From the NCBI RefSeq assembly GCF_002305875.1, contig NZ_CP022098.1:930001-994000 (forward strand): 64,000 bases of DNA. Direction: 5' to 3'. Made by a program: the position numbers and the translations under genes. Positions within the stretch are counted from its first letter, which is position 1. The number at the start of each line of letters is the position of its first letter. Under the pieces are notes generated by a model, which ran no database searches, was not told the DNA's origin, and saw only the letters and a list, made by a program, of their open reading frames with translations. Below, in pieces: positions 42,801-50,307 of this stretch. This DNA comes from Cystobacter fuscus (lineage in GTDB: Bacteria > Myxococcota > Myxococcia > Myxococcales > Myxococcaceae).

Positions 42801-44128
42801 GTGGTCGCCTGGACGTCATCGTGGCGACGACCGCCTTCGGCATGGGCATCGACAAGGCGGACGTGCGCACCGTGGTGCATGCCGCGCTGCCCGCCAGCCT
42901 CGAGGGCTACTACCAGGAACTGGGCCGCGCGGGCCGCGATGGTCTGCCCTCGCGCGCGGTGCTGCTGCACGGCTTCATCGACCGGCGCACCCACGAGTTC
43001 TTCCACCAGCGCGACTACCCCGAGCCCGCCGTGCTCGAGCGGCTCTACCGCGCCGCGCGCGAGGAGCCCGAGCCCAAGGAGGCACTCGCGGCCCGGGTGC
43101 GCCTGGAGTCGGATGTCTTCGACAAGGCACTCGAGCAGTTGTGGATTCATGGCGGACTGGAGCTGTCCCCGGACGAGTCCGTGCGCCAGGGCAAGCCCGG
43201 CTGGAAGACGTCGTACTCGGCGCAGCGCGCGCACAAGCAGGCACAGCTCGAGCACATGGCCCGCTACGCCGAGTCCCATGGGTGCCGGATGAAACACCTC
43301 GTGGCGCACTTCGGCGACGTGCAGGACTCGGGCGCCGCCTGCGGCCTGTGCGACGTGTGCGCTCCCCAGGACTGCGCCACCCTGCGCTTCGGCGCGCCCT
43401 CCGCCGCCGAGACCCAGGCGCTCACCCGCATCCTCGGCGCGCTCCACGAGCGCGATGCCCAGGCCACCGGCCGGCTCCACCGGGAGCTGTTCGGCGAGGC
43501 GCTCCCCCGCCGCGACTTCGAGCGCCTGCTGGGGGGGCTCGTGCGCGCCGGACTCGTGCGCCTGTCCGAGGACACCTTCGACAAGGACGGCCAGAGCATC
43601 ACCTTCCAGCGCGTGGCGCTCACCCCCGAGGGCCGCCGCACCCGCGCTCCCGCCGCGGGCCTCGTGCAACTGCCGCTGCCCCCCGAGGAGGCCCCCGCTC
43701 GTGGACGCCGGGACTCCCGCGCCCCCGCCCGCAAGTCCCGGGGCGGCCGCCGGGGCTCGCGCCGCAAGAGCGCGGCCCGGCCCGAGCTCGAATACGAGGC
43801 GGCCGAGCCGTCCACCCCGGCCCCTCGTGGCCGTGAGGCCCTGTCGCGGGCCCTGGAGCGCTCGCGCTCGCGGCGCGCGGGGACGGCCTCGGTCATGGAC
43901 GGGGCCCCGCCCCAGCTCGTGGAGGCGCTCAAGGCCTGGCGTCTCACCGAGGCGCGCAGGCGCCGCGTGCCCGCCTTCCGCATCCTCACCGACCGGGTGC
44001 TCGGGGCCATCGCCAGCGCCCGTCCCCGGGATGGTGCCGCCCTGCAGCGCATCCATGGTGTCGGTCCCACTCTCACCGAGCGCTATGGCGAGACCATCCT
44101 CGCGCTCGTGGGGCGCATGCCCGGCTGA
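39815..44128 (+). CDS. fusion of topoisomerase III and RecQ helicase with HRDC domain
   Basis: From ATG 39815 the protein has 1437 residues. Residues about 1-640 are a type IA topoisomerase III: the TOPRIM start VVAEKPSMARDIARALG, CATDAGREGELIFRYIYEA (acidic triad), RGRSRADWLVGMNLSRLYT, and the active tyrosine in LLSYPRTSSRHL at about Tyr334. Residues about 640-715 are a basic Ala/Pro linker. From about 716 there is a complete RecQ: Walker A MPTGAGKSLCY near 753, DEAHCISQWGHDFR near 852, VVHAALPASLEGYYQELGRAGRDG, a zinc-binding CGLCDVC, a winged-helix region and, after a basic linker, an HRDC domain at the end (VEALKAWRLTEARRRR). The combined job, melting and rejoining linked DNA, is done elsewhere by separate proteins (TopB with RecQ; Sgs1/BLM with Top3). 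An ATG at 39809 would add two residues. Confidence 0.95.
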   Translation: MGDGARGVLAVVAEKPSMARDIARALGAREQGEGCFRGNGYVVTWAIGHLVGLAQPHEMRPEWKRWQRELLPMLPGDWPLVVEEKTASQFQVVRRVMNAPEVDSVVCATDAGREGELIFRYIYEAAGCRKPVRRLWVSSLTESAIREGFRTLKPGRDYEPLADAARGRSRADWLVGMNLSRLYTLACGDTFSVGRVQTPTLAMVVERELAIRDFVPQEYLEVLATFDPAGPEAPGRYQGTWFRPALPGKEKEWDAREARRLPADGEEARVVVERVKAGRAVVESITSETKRMAPPLLYDLTELQRHANRLYGYSAQRTLELAQALYEKHKLLSYPRTSSRHLSQEIARTLPQVVDAIRAPWEAQLAPGTGTRALGRRFVDDAKVTDHHALIPTTTPPGDARLSVEERNIYELVCRRLLAAWHEDFVWSVTTVITAVTSPGVDPALPTVDRFHSAGTLVERQGWKVLDVGGGQRAPKPREAAKAKKDGEAEAEEPEDDQDLPPGLVKGLARTVREVKPVSKRTRPPPRLSDASLLTAMETAGRALDDKELADAMRESGLGTPATRAAIIETLLDRGYLVRRGKSFEATEKGIGLIRVVHPDVKSPAMTGQWEAWLRRIEGGSGDLDSFLHGIEAYVIEVVGKVPPSISLPPGALAAPSRPAPAVASESASRAAAPVKKGKRASSPGESPASSPLRQPALALSGTVRPERTVRPRTPPSELRGLLKSVFGFPDFRPYQEAVCRTATEGKDLLLVMPTGAGKSLCYQLPGLARAGTTLVISPLIALMEDQVARLQSLGLAADRIHSGRDRASSRQVCADYLEGRLDFLFIAPERLGVPGFVELLARRTPALVAVDEAHCISQWGHDFRPDYRLLGARLPMLRPAPVIALTATATPDVQRDILQQLGLEGAGSAPARTFIHGFRRTNISIEVRELNPSQRPDAIRELLAEPSHRPAIVYAATRKHAEQYTERLGADFHTGTYHAGMSAPERDAVQTAFLGGRLDVIVATTAFGMGIDKADVRTVVHAALPASLEGYYQELGRAGRDGLPSRAVLLHGFIDRRTHEFFHQRDYPEPAVLERLYRAAREEPEPKEALAARVRLESDVFDKALEQLWIHGGLELSPDESVRQGKPGWKTSYSAQRAHKQAQLEHMARYAESHGCRMKHLVAHFGDVQDSGAACGLCDVCAPQDCATLRFGAPSAAETQALTRILGALHERDAQATGRLHRELFGEALPRRDFERLLGGLVRAGLVRLSEDTFDKDGQSITFQRVALTPEGRRTRAPAAGLVQLPLPPEEAPARGRRDSRAPARKSRGGRRGSRRKSAARPELEYEAAEPSTPAPRGREALSRALERSRSRRAGTASVMDGAPPQLVEALKAWRLTEARRRRVPAFRILTDRVLGAIASARPRDGAALQRIHGVGPTLTERYGETILALVGRMPG

Positions 44129-44292
44129 GACTCCGGCCGCAGCCGTGTGTCCTGTGTCGGGGCGAGGGGGTCGCTGAAGGGCGCGTCTCTATGGAAAAGT
44201 GAGCATCGGCCCGGTGGGAGAGGGCGCACTTCCGCCGGGAATCCGCTTTTCTGTCCGAGCGGAGCGATGCCAGAATGCCAGGGAGGTCGTCC

Positions 44293-44868
44293 ATGTCGCC
44301 GCAGAAGCTGGTGTTCGCCGCCGCCGTCGAGGCGCTGTTCGTGCGCGAGTTGGGCGCCACCCTGTCGGGAGTGGGCCGCAGGTTGCTGCGCAACGTGGGG
44401 CTGGACCTGGAGCAGCCCCTCGAGGTCGCCTATCCCCTGGCGCAGTGGAAGGTCTTCCTGCACATCGCCGCCCAGCTGCTCTACCCGCACCTGCCCTCCG
44501 CCGAGGCGCACTGGTGGATGGGCATCCACTTCGTGGAAGGCTACTTCCAGACATCCATGGGGCGCGTGTTGGCGGAGCTCGCGCCGGTGCTCGGCCCCCG
44601 CCGGATGCTCGAGCGCATCGGGGCGGACCTGAGCAGCGGCAACAACTTCAGCGAGGTGCGCCTGGTGGAGCACTCCCCCCGCTACGTCGAGCTGTGGATG
44701 AACGACGTCCTCGACGACTACTCCTCCTTCGCCGCCGGCCTCATTCTCCGTGCCCAGCAGTTGGCCGGCGCGCGCAACGTGTTCGTGGATGTGTGGTCCT
44801 TCGATGGCACCGCCGGCACCTTCCTCATCCGCTGGCGCGACGCCACTCCCCGCGCCCTGTTCGGATGA
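44293..44868 (+). CDS. DUF2378 (TIGR02265) myxobacterial paralogous-family protein
   Basis: This 191-residue protein starts at ATG 44293, where GGAGG lies six bases upstream. The sequence matches my memory of the TIGR02265/DUF2378 family, a set of many paralogues found almost only in Myxococcales: a helix of about LSGVGRRLLRN, then YPLAQWKVFLHIAAQLLYP and WWMGIHFVEGYFQTSMGRVL. A second half (LWMNDVLDDYSSFAAGLILRA, FVDVWSFDGTAGTFLIRW) is alpha/beta. The function is unknown; some members are linked to signalling or A-type regulation, which cannot be inferred here. It has no membrane segment. Confidence 0.82.
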   Translation: MSPQKLVFAAAVEALFVRELGATLSGVGRRLLRNVGLDLEQPLEVAYPLAQWKVFLHIAAQLLYPHLPSAEAHWWMGIHFVEGYFQTSMGRVLAELAPVLGPRRMLERIGADLSSGNNFSEVRLVEHSPRYVELWMNDVLDDYSSFAAGLILRAQQLAGARNVFVDVWSFDGTAGTFLIRWRDATPRALFG

Positions 44869-45169
44869 CGATTCGGCCACTGTCCGAAAGTCGGACGCCC
44901 CTGCCCGGATTCCGGTCAATCCGGGTCGGGCCTTCCAACCCCCCGAAAACTGGCTTCGCCGCGCGGGGGATGTCAGGGGGATTTACAGCTCTGGTCGTTT
45001 TTCCTGGAGCATGAGTACTCCAGGCTTACCCGGTAAAAAAGGGAGGACGAGGGGTTCTCCGAGGGGCGGAGGAGTTGGCCCGTGAGTTGCTCATGGCCCG
45101 GGGCGCGTAGCCGCAGCGGATGACCTCCGGCGGCTCGCGCCCCCTCGTTGTCCCCCTTGAGGAAGTTCA
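44869..45169. other. intergenic region with an inverted repeat
   Basis: This 301-bp spacer precedes the metalloprotease gene. It contains CCTGGAG (45003-45009) and CTCCAGG (45018-45024), a perfect 7-bp inverted repeat with 8-nt spacer, which may be an operator or short hairpin; a T-run flanks it on the left. TTGAGGAAG just before 45170 is the ribosome site. No other feature is supported. Confidence 0.5.
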
Positions 45170-45964
45170 ATGCGCAAGATTTCCATGGCGTTGCTGGCTG
45201 GTGCGGCTCTCGTTGGTTGCGGCGGTCCCGAGACGGTCGAGGAGAGCGCTCGCATTCCGTCGTTCGAAGAGTTTCAGGCCTCGGCCATCAAGGACGAGGG
45301 CAATGTGTGGATCGTCAATGGCGACGAGGCGGTAGAGGACCTGCGCGCGTACTATGACGCCGTCGTGGCGCGCGGTGACGTGGGCGAGAGCACCGGTGGC
45401 CTGGCCGTGTACAACACCGGCAGCGACATCAAGTGGAGCGCCACCGCGGCCAAGAACATCACCTACTGTATCAGCCAGTCCTCGTTCGGCTCGCGCTACA
45501 GCACCGTGGTGAGCGCGATGAACAGCGCGGTGGCCGCCTGGGAGGCCACGGCCAACGTCAACTTCGTGCACAACAGCAGCCTCGACTCCAACTGCACCGC
45601 GTCGCAGACGGGCGTGGTGTTCGACGTGCGCATGGTGAGCGGCCAGTCCTACACGGCGCGCGCCTTCTTCCCCAACTCCAGCCGCTCGGCCCGCAACGTC
45701 CTCGTCGACAGCAGCGCCTTCGGCAACCTGGGCGTCTGGACGCTCACCGGCGTGCTGCGCCACGAGCTGGGCCACACGCTCGGCTTCCGCCACGAGCACA
45801 CCCGCCTCTCCAGCACCGGCTGCTACGAGGACGCCAGCTGGCGCGCCCTGACGGCCTACGATGCCTCCTCCGTCATGCACTACCCCCAGTGCAAGGGCAC
45901 CCAGAAGGGTGACCTCGTGCTGACGGCCTCGGACAAGACCGGCGCCCGCGCGCTCTACCCGTAA
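45170..45964 (+). CDS. secreted zinc metalloprotease lipoprotein (HExxHxxGxxH)
   Basis: The 264 residues start with a lipoprotein signal (MRKISMALLAGAALVGCGG, Cys17). The peptidase domain contains RHELGHTLGFRHEH, giving zinc ligands His198, His202 and His208 with catalytic Glu199, and a metzincin-type Met-turn SSVMHYPQCKG near Met236. This is the M12/M57 metzincin layout typical of myxobacterial secreted proteases. One further cysteine region (TASQTG after LDSNC) and a CKG could give disulfides. The acidic prosegment before about residue 70 may keep it inactive until release. It probably digests proteins at the cell surface or outside during predation. Confidence 0.92.
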   Translation: MRKISMALLAGAALVGCGGPETVEESARIPSFEEFQASAIKDEGNVWIVNGDEAVEDLRAYYDAVVARGDVGESTGGLAVYNTGSDIKWSATAAKNITYCISQSSFGSRYSTVVSAMNSAVAAWEATANVNFVHNSSLDSNCTASQTGVVFDVRMVSGQSYTARAFFPNSSRSARNVLVDSSAFGNLGVWTLTGVLRHELGHTLGFRHEHTRLSSTGCYEDASWRALTAYDASSVMHYPQCKGTQKGDLVLTASDKTGARALYP

Positions 45965-46010
45965 GCCCGTTCCCAGCCCCTCATCCCGCTCGGGGTGAGG
46001 GCGGGACATG

Positions 46011-46073
46011 ACGAGGGCCGGAGGGGTTCACGCTTCCCAGCACGGGGGCGGGGCCTTCCGGCCCTTCGTCTTT
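46011..46073 (+). terminator. hairpin after the metalloprotease gene
   Basis: ACGAGGGCCGGAGGGG (46011-46026) pairs with CCTTCCGGCCCTTCGT (46054-46069) with small bulges, followed by CTTT. A second stem CCCTCATCCC/GGGGTGAGGG at 45977-46001 lies just before it. The two together probably end the metalloprotease transcript. Confidence 0.5.
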
Positions 46074-46143
46074 GCGGGGTTTCTCCGCCGCGTCGCGTCA
46101 CGGGGGGTCGTCGGGGGTCATGTCGGGAATCTGGAGCCAGGAG

Positions 46144-46173
46144 CTGCAACTTCCGCCCTCGGGTCCCGATAAT
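46144..46173 (+). promoter_or_regulatory. possible promoter of the LysM gene
   Basis: GATAAT at 46168-46173 is a 5/6 match to a sigma-70-type -10 element, and CTGCAA about 18 bp upstream is a weak -35. It sits in a relatively AT-rich stretch 47 bp before the LysM gene, which follows a GAGGAAACC ribosome site. Support is limited to this spacing. Confidence 0.35.
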
Positions 46174-46219
46174 TTCTTCGAGTTTGCGAATTTGAACCCC
46201 TTTTTCTGAGGAAACCTCC

Positions 46220-46933
46220 ATGACCCCCGTCTCCTCCACCCGGTCGCAGAACTACCAAATCAAGTGGGGCGACACCCTGTCGGGCATTGCCAAGAAGAAC
46301 GGCACGACGGTGGACGCGCTCATGAAGGCCAACCCGCAGATCAAGGACGCGAACAAGATCTACGCGGGCAAGGCCCTGAACATCCCGGGCCGGGTGGACA
46401 GCTTCGAGCCGGCCAAGGGCGGCGGCAAGACGGGCGGCACGGGCTCCACGGGCTCCGCGCAGGGCACGGGCGGCACGGGCCCGGCGACGCGCGGTCCGGG
46501 CGGCAGCCCCTTCGACATCGCGAAGTCGCACCTGCAGAAGAACGCCGGCAGCCTCAAGCTGGAGAAGAACGGCGTGGGCGCGGACATGGATGACTGGGTG
46601 CCCAACAACGTCAACTGCGCCAACTTCGTCTCCGCGTGCCTGGAGCAGGCGGGGCAGATCAAGAACGGCCAGCACCACAACTCGGTGGTGGGTCTGCAGG
46701 CCAACCTGGACAAGGATCCGAACTTCAAGCGCGTGTCGCTCGCCCAGGCCAAGCCGGGTGACGTGGTGAGCATGAAGACCCCGGGCGGCCACCACGTGGT
46801 GATGTACGCCGGCATGAAGGACGGCAAGCCCCAGTTCATCGGCTCCAACAACGTGAACAGCGATGGCTCGCAGCGCATCACCATGTCGTCGATGAACTAC
46901 CCCATCATGTCCATCCACCAGTACCAGGGCTGA
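46220..46933 (+). CDS. LysM protein with NlpC/P60- or CHAP-like cysteine peptidase domain
   Basis: The 237 residues begin with a LysM domain at about 10-58 (YQIKWGDTLSGIAKKNGTTV; NPQIKDANKIYAGKALNIPG), which binds peptidoglycan. A Gly/Thr-rich linker (about 65-92) leads to a cysteine-peptidase-like domain with NVNCANFVSACLEQAG (Cys nucleophile about residue 133) and PGGHHVVMYAGMKDG with the probable catalytic His. It should cut peptidoglycan cross-bridges. There is no signal peptide: the LysM starts at residue 10, so export would need a non-classical route or it works on the cell's own wall after lysis. Confidence 0.85.
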   Translation: MTPVSSTRSQNYQIKWGDTLSGIAKKNGTTVDALMKANPQIKDANKIYAGKALNIPGRVDSFEPAKGGGKTGGTGSTGSAQGTGGTGPATRGPGGSPFDIAKSHLQKNAGSLKLEKNGVGADMDDWVPNNVNCANFVSACLEQAGQIKNGQHHNSVVGLQANLDKDPNFKRVSLAQAKPGDVVSMKTPGGHHVVMYAGMKDGKPQFIGSNNVNSDGSQRITMSSMNYPIMSIHQYQG

Positions 46934-46962
46934 GCGCGGCCCGGAGTCTGGAGCAGCACGCA

Positions 46963-46993
46963 CGCGGTGCCGGGGAGCCTCCCTGGCGCCGCG
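46963..46993. terminator. 13-bp hairpin between convergent genes
   Basis: CGCGGTGCCGGGG (46963-46975) pairs with CCCTGGCGCCGCG (46981-46993) over 13 positions including two G-T wobbles, with a 5-nt loop. It lies between the LysM gene and the convergent ClpX-like gene, and probably stops both. No U-run follows. Confidence 0.6.
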
Positions 46994-47022
46994 TCGTCGT
47001 TGAAGGGCTCGGGCGGTGGGGC

Positions 47023-48165
47023 TCAGTCCGTGACGACGGCCACCTGGTCACCCTCGAGCACCAGCCGCACGGTGGACACCTCGGGCTCACCGAAGTGCTC
47101 GTAGGCGGCGCGCTCGAGCTGGGGCACCAGGGCGGCGCGCAGGCCGCGCGCCCCCGTCTCGCGCTTGAGCGCCCGGGCCACCACCCACTCGCGCACCGCG
47201 GGCTCCACCACCAGCTCCAGCCCCTCGTGGGAGAACTCGCGCTGGTAGCCGCGCAGCACGTTGTCCTCCAGGATGCTGCCCAGCGTGGTCTCGTCCAGGG
47301 GCGCGAAGGAGACGATGCGGCTGAAGCGGCCGATGAGCTCCGGGATGAAGCCGTAGCGCGCGAAGGCCGCCGTCTGCTCTACCTGATCCTCGGTCACCTT
47401 CTCCGCGATGGCCGCCTCGCGCTTGCGCGCCTCGCGTCCGAAGCCCAGCCGCTCCTTCTGGCCGCCCAGCTCCTCCGCCGTGCCCTTGAGCCCGCTGAAG
47501 GCCCCGCACGCGATGAAGGTGAGCGCCGAGAGCTCCAGCGGCACGGGCGGCGTGCGGCTGGTGAAGCCGAAGTCCGGAGGGAAGTCCGCCCGGGGCGCGC
47601 TGAGCAGGTTGAGCAGGCTGCGCTGCACGCCAAACCCGCTCACGTCCTTGGTGGTCTGCTGCCCGGCGAAACGCGCGTCGGAGCGACTGGTGGCGAGCTT
47701 GTCGAACTCGTCCATGCAGATGGCGCCACAGGCCGCCCACTCCACGTTTCCGCCCGCCGCCTCGTACAGCCGCGAGAGCATCGTGGTCACGTCGTCCCCC
47801 ACGTAGCCCGTCTCGGAGAACTGCGTGGCGTCCACGATGACGGTGGGCACGCCCAATATCTCCCGGAACAGCAGCTCCACGAGGAACGTCTTTCCGCTGC
47901 CCGTGGGCCCGAGGAACAGACAGTTCTCGCGCATCCCCGGCTCGGGGGGAATGCCCTCCAGGTGGATGCGCCGCAGCCGCTGCAGGTGCCGGTAGGCCAG
48001 CACCGACGCCGCGCGCCGTGCCTCCTGTTGTCCCCGGTAGCCCAGCTCGGACAGGCGCCGGTCTATGTCCCGGGGCGAGAGCACCTCCAGGGCGGCGACA
48101 TGATCGCGAACGGATTCACTGGGCTCGAAGGGGAGGACTTGACGTCGTTCGGGGCGGAGGCTCAT
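47023..48165 (-). CDS. ClpX-like AAA+ unfoldase lacking the zinc-binding domain
   Basis: From ATG 48165 the product has 380 residues. It shows the ClpX order: NCLFLGPTGSGKTFLVE (Walker A), the pore loop GYVGDDVTTMLSRL, ICMDEFDKLA (Walker B), an LGFGREARKRE loop at the place of the ClpP-contacting IGF loop, FIPELIGRFSRIVSF (sensor 1 region), and RETGARGLRAAL (sensor 2 Arg). It has no N-terminal four-Cys zinc domain and the length is shorter than ClpX, so adaptor and substrate choice must differ. A ClpP partner is not in the window. The frame stays open to 48354, which would overlap the treZ start; 48165 is preferred although its ribosome site is weak. Confidence 0.88.
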   Translation of the reverse strand: MSLRPERRQVLPFEPSESVRDHVAALEVLSPRDIDRRLSELGYRGQQEARRAASVLAYRHLQRLRRIHLEGIPPEPGMRENCLFLGPTGSGKTFLVELLFREILGVPTVIVDATQFSETGYVGDDVTTMLSRLYEAAGGNVEWAACGAICMDEFDKLATSRSDARFAGQQTTKDVSGFGVQRSLLNLLSAPRADFPPDFGFTSRTPPVPLELSALTFIACGAFSGLKGTAEELGGQKERLGFGREARKREAAIAEKVTEDQVEQTAAFARYGFIPELIGRFSRIVSFAPLDETTLGSILEDNVLRGYQREFSHEGLELVVEPAVREWVVARALKRETGARGLRAALVPQLERAAYEHFGEPEVSTVRLVLEGDQVAVVTD

Positions 48166-48352
48166 GCGGTGGGCGGCATCTTTCCGGTAGGCCCCATCGG
48201 GGACAAGCGTCGCCTGCTCTCGGCGCCAGTGCCCGCCCGCTCTCGGAGGGGGCATCCACCGGACGTTCTCCAGGGTCACCAGTGAACATCTTCCATACGG
48301 ACGGATGCGCTCGGGACTCCCATGCACGAAGCGGGTGGGTAAGTAGCTCTCC

Positions 48353-50197
48353 ATGGATAGAACGATGAAGGCGCGGGCAGCGGTGCCGCGTCTGGGCGCG
48401 TGGGTGGAGCCGGGGACGGGCGTGCGGTGGCGGGTCTGGGCTCCCGGACATCAGAAGCTCGAGGTGGTGTTGTTCGGGCCCCAGGGGCAGCCAGGCGACA
48501 CGCTGCCGATGACTCGTGAAAGCGGTGACTTCTTCACCGCCACGCTCGCCGGGAAGGGAGCCGGCGTGCGCTACAAGCTCCGGGTGGATGGTGAGGGCCC
48601 CTTCCCGGACCCCTGGAGCCGCTCGCAGCCCGAGGGCGTGCATGGTCCCTCCGAGGTGGTGGTGCCCGACTTCGCCTGGAAGGACGGCGATTGGAAGGGA
48701 GTGGACCCCCGGTCCCAGGTCATCTACGAAATCCACGTGGGCACGGCCACGCCCGAGGGGACCTTCGACGCGCTCATCCCCCGGCTGCGCGCGTTCAAGG
48801 AGCTGGGGGTGACGACGCTGGAGCTCCTGCCGCTCGCGAGCACTCCCGGCACGCGCAACTGGGGCTATGACGGCGTGTCGCTCTTCGCGCCCTCGGCCGT
48901 GTATGGCGGCCCCGAGGGACTGCGGCGCCTCATCGACGCGGCGCACGCGCACGGGCTCGGGGTGCTCATCGACGCCGTCTACAACCACTTCGGTCCGGAC
49001 GGGAACTACCTGCGCTGCTTCTCGCCCCACTACTTCACCGACCACCACCACACGCCCTGGGGCGAGGCCATCAACTACGACGGCGAGGGCTCCGACGTGG
49101 TGCGCGAGCTGGTGCTCTCCAACGTGGAGATGTGGATCGGCGACTACCACGCGGACGGCCTGCGCCTGGACGCGGCGCACGCCATCATCGACGACAGCTC
49201 GCCCCACCTGCTGGAGGAGATTCCCCAGCGGGCGCGGGCCGCGGCGCGGGGCCGGAGCGCGGTCGTCATCGCCGAGGACGATCGCAACGACACGCGCCTG
49301 GCGCGGCCCGTGGAGAAGAAGGGCCTGGGGCTGGATGGCATCTGGGCGGATGATCTCCACCACCAGCTGCGCCGGGCCTTCGCCGGTGACAGCGAGGGCT
49401 ACTACGCGGACTACACGGGCAGCGTGGAGGACATCGCGCGCACGCTGCGCCAGGGCTGGTTCTACGAGGGGCAGACGTCCCAGGTGCACAAGAAGGCCCG
49501 GGGCACCCCCGCGAGCGAGCTGGAGCCGTGGCACTTCGTGCACTGCATCCAGAATCACGATCAGATCGGCAACCGGGCGCAGGGCGAACGGCTGGGAGCG
49601 GATGTCTCCCCGGCGGCCTTCCGCGCCATGAGCACGCTGTTGTTGCTCTCGCCCTACACGCCCCTGCTCTTCCAGGGGCAGGAGTGGAACGCGAGCACGC
49701 CCTTTCTCTACTTCACCGATCACAACGCCGAGCTGGGCAGGCTCGTGACCGAGGGGCGGCGCAAGGAGTTCGCCGGCTTCTCGAAGTTCTCGGGCAACGA
49801 GGTGCCGGATCCCCAGGCGCTGGAGACCTTCACCCGCTCGAAGCTCGACTGGAACGAGGCGAGCAGGCCCGCGCATGCCGGGGTGCTCGCGCTCTACCGG
49901 GAGCTGCTGCGGCTGCGTGCCCGGGAGCCGATCCTCAAGGCCAACCGCCGGGGCTCCTTCGACGCGAGACCCCTGGGGCAGAACGCGCTGGTATTGGAGC
50001 GACGGGGACCGGGAGGCACGTTCCAGGTCTTCGTCAATGTGAAGGGCGGCCTGGAGCACCGCGTGCCCGCCGGCGCGCGTCTGGAGTTGTGGAGCGAGGA
50101 GTCCCGGTTTGGCGGCGCCTCCACGCATTCTCCGTTGAGCGGGGGAGTGCTCCGGCTCGACGGGCCCTCGGCCGCGGTGGTGCGTCTGGAGGGGTGA
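48353..50197 (+). CDS. treZ: malto-oligosyltrehalose trehalohydrolase
   Basis: The 614 residues are a GH13 enzyme with an N-terminal beta domain (LGAWVEPGTGVRWRVWAPG), the barrel, and the family motifs: GLGVLIDAVYNHFGPDGNYL, GLRLDAAHAI (nucleophile Asp), VIAEDDRND (acid/base Glu), and CIQNHDQIGNRAQGERL (third carboxylate, typical of TreZ). It releases trehalose from the trehalosyl end of glucan chains made by TreY, which is not in the window. Trehalose serves as osmolyte and spore protectant in myxobacteria. ATG 48353 or 48365 is the start; the ribosome site is weak. The KaiC gene starts 110 bp downstream. Confidence 0.93.
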   Translation: MDRTMKARAAVPRLGAWVEPGTGVRWRVWAPGHQKLEVVLFGPQGQPGDTLPMTRESGDFFTATLAGKGAGVRYKLRVDGEGPFPDPWSRSQPEGVHGPSEVVVPDFAWKDGDWKGVDPRSQVIYEIHVGTATPEGTFDALIPRLRAFKELGVTTLELLPLASTPGTRNWGYDGVSLFAPSAVYGGPEGLRRLIDAAHAHGLGVLIDAVYNHFGPDGNYLRCFSPHYFTDHHHTPWGEAINYDGEGSDVVRELVLSNVEMWIGDYHADGLRLDAAHAIIDDSSPHLLEEIPQRARAAARGRSAVVIAEDDRNDTRLARPVEKKGLGLDGIWADDLHHQLRRAFAGDSEGYYADYTGSVEDIARTLRQGWFYEGQTSQVHKKARGTPASELEPWHFVHCIQNHDQIGNRAQGERLGADVSPAAFRAMSTLLLLSPYTPLLFQGQEWNASTPFLYFTDHNAELGRLVTEGRRKEFAGFSKFSGNEVPDPQALETFTRSKLDWNEASRPAHAGVLALYRELLRLRAREPILKANRRGSFDARPLGQNALVLERRGPGGTFQVFVNVKGGLEHRVPAGARLELWSEESRFGGASTHSPLSGGVLRLDGPSAAVVRLEG

Positions 50198-50307
50198 GCG
50201 CGAGGAGGGGGGCCGGGCAGGCGTGTACGGGCATGGGCGGAAGTCGTTCCATGCTAGGAGATTTGGCGCCCAGCAGCCCCCTTCCTGTTCGCGGCGAGCA
50301 AGCCATC

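Noticed and set aside
48166..48354. A longer start for the ClpX-like gene at 48354
   Set aside because: It would overlap the treZ start, has no zinc motif and no clear ribosome site.
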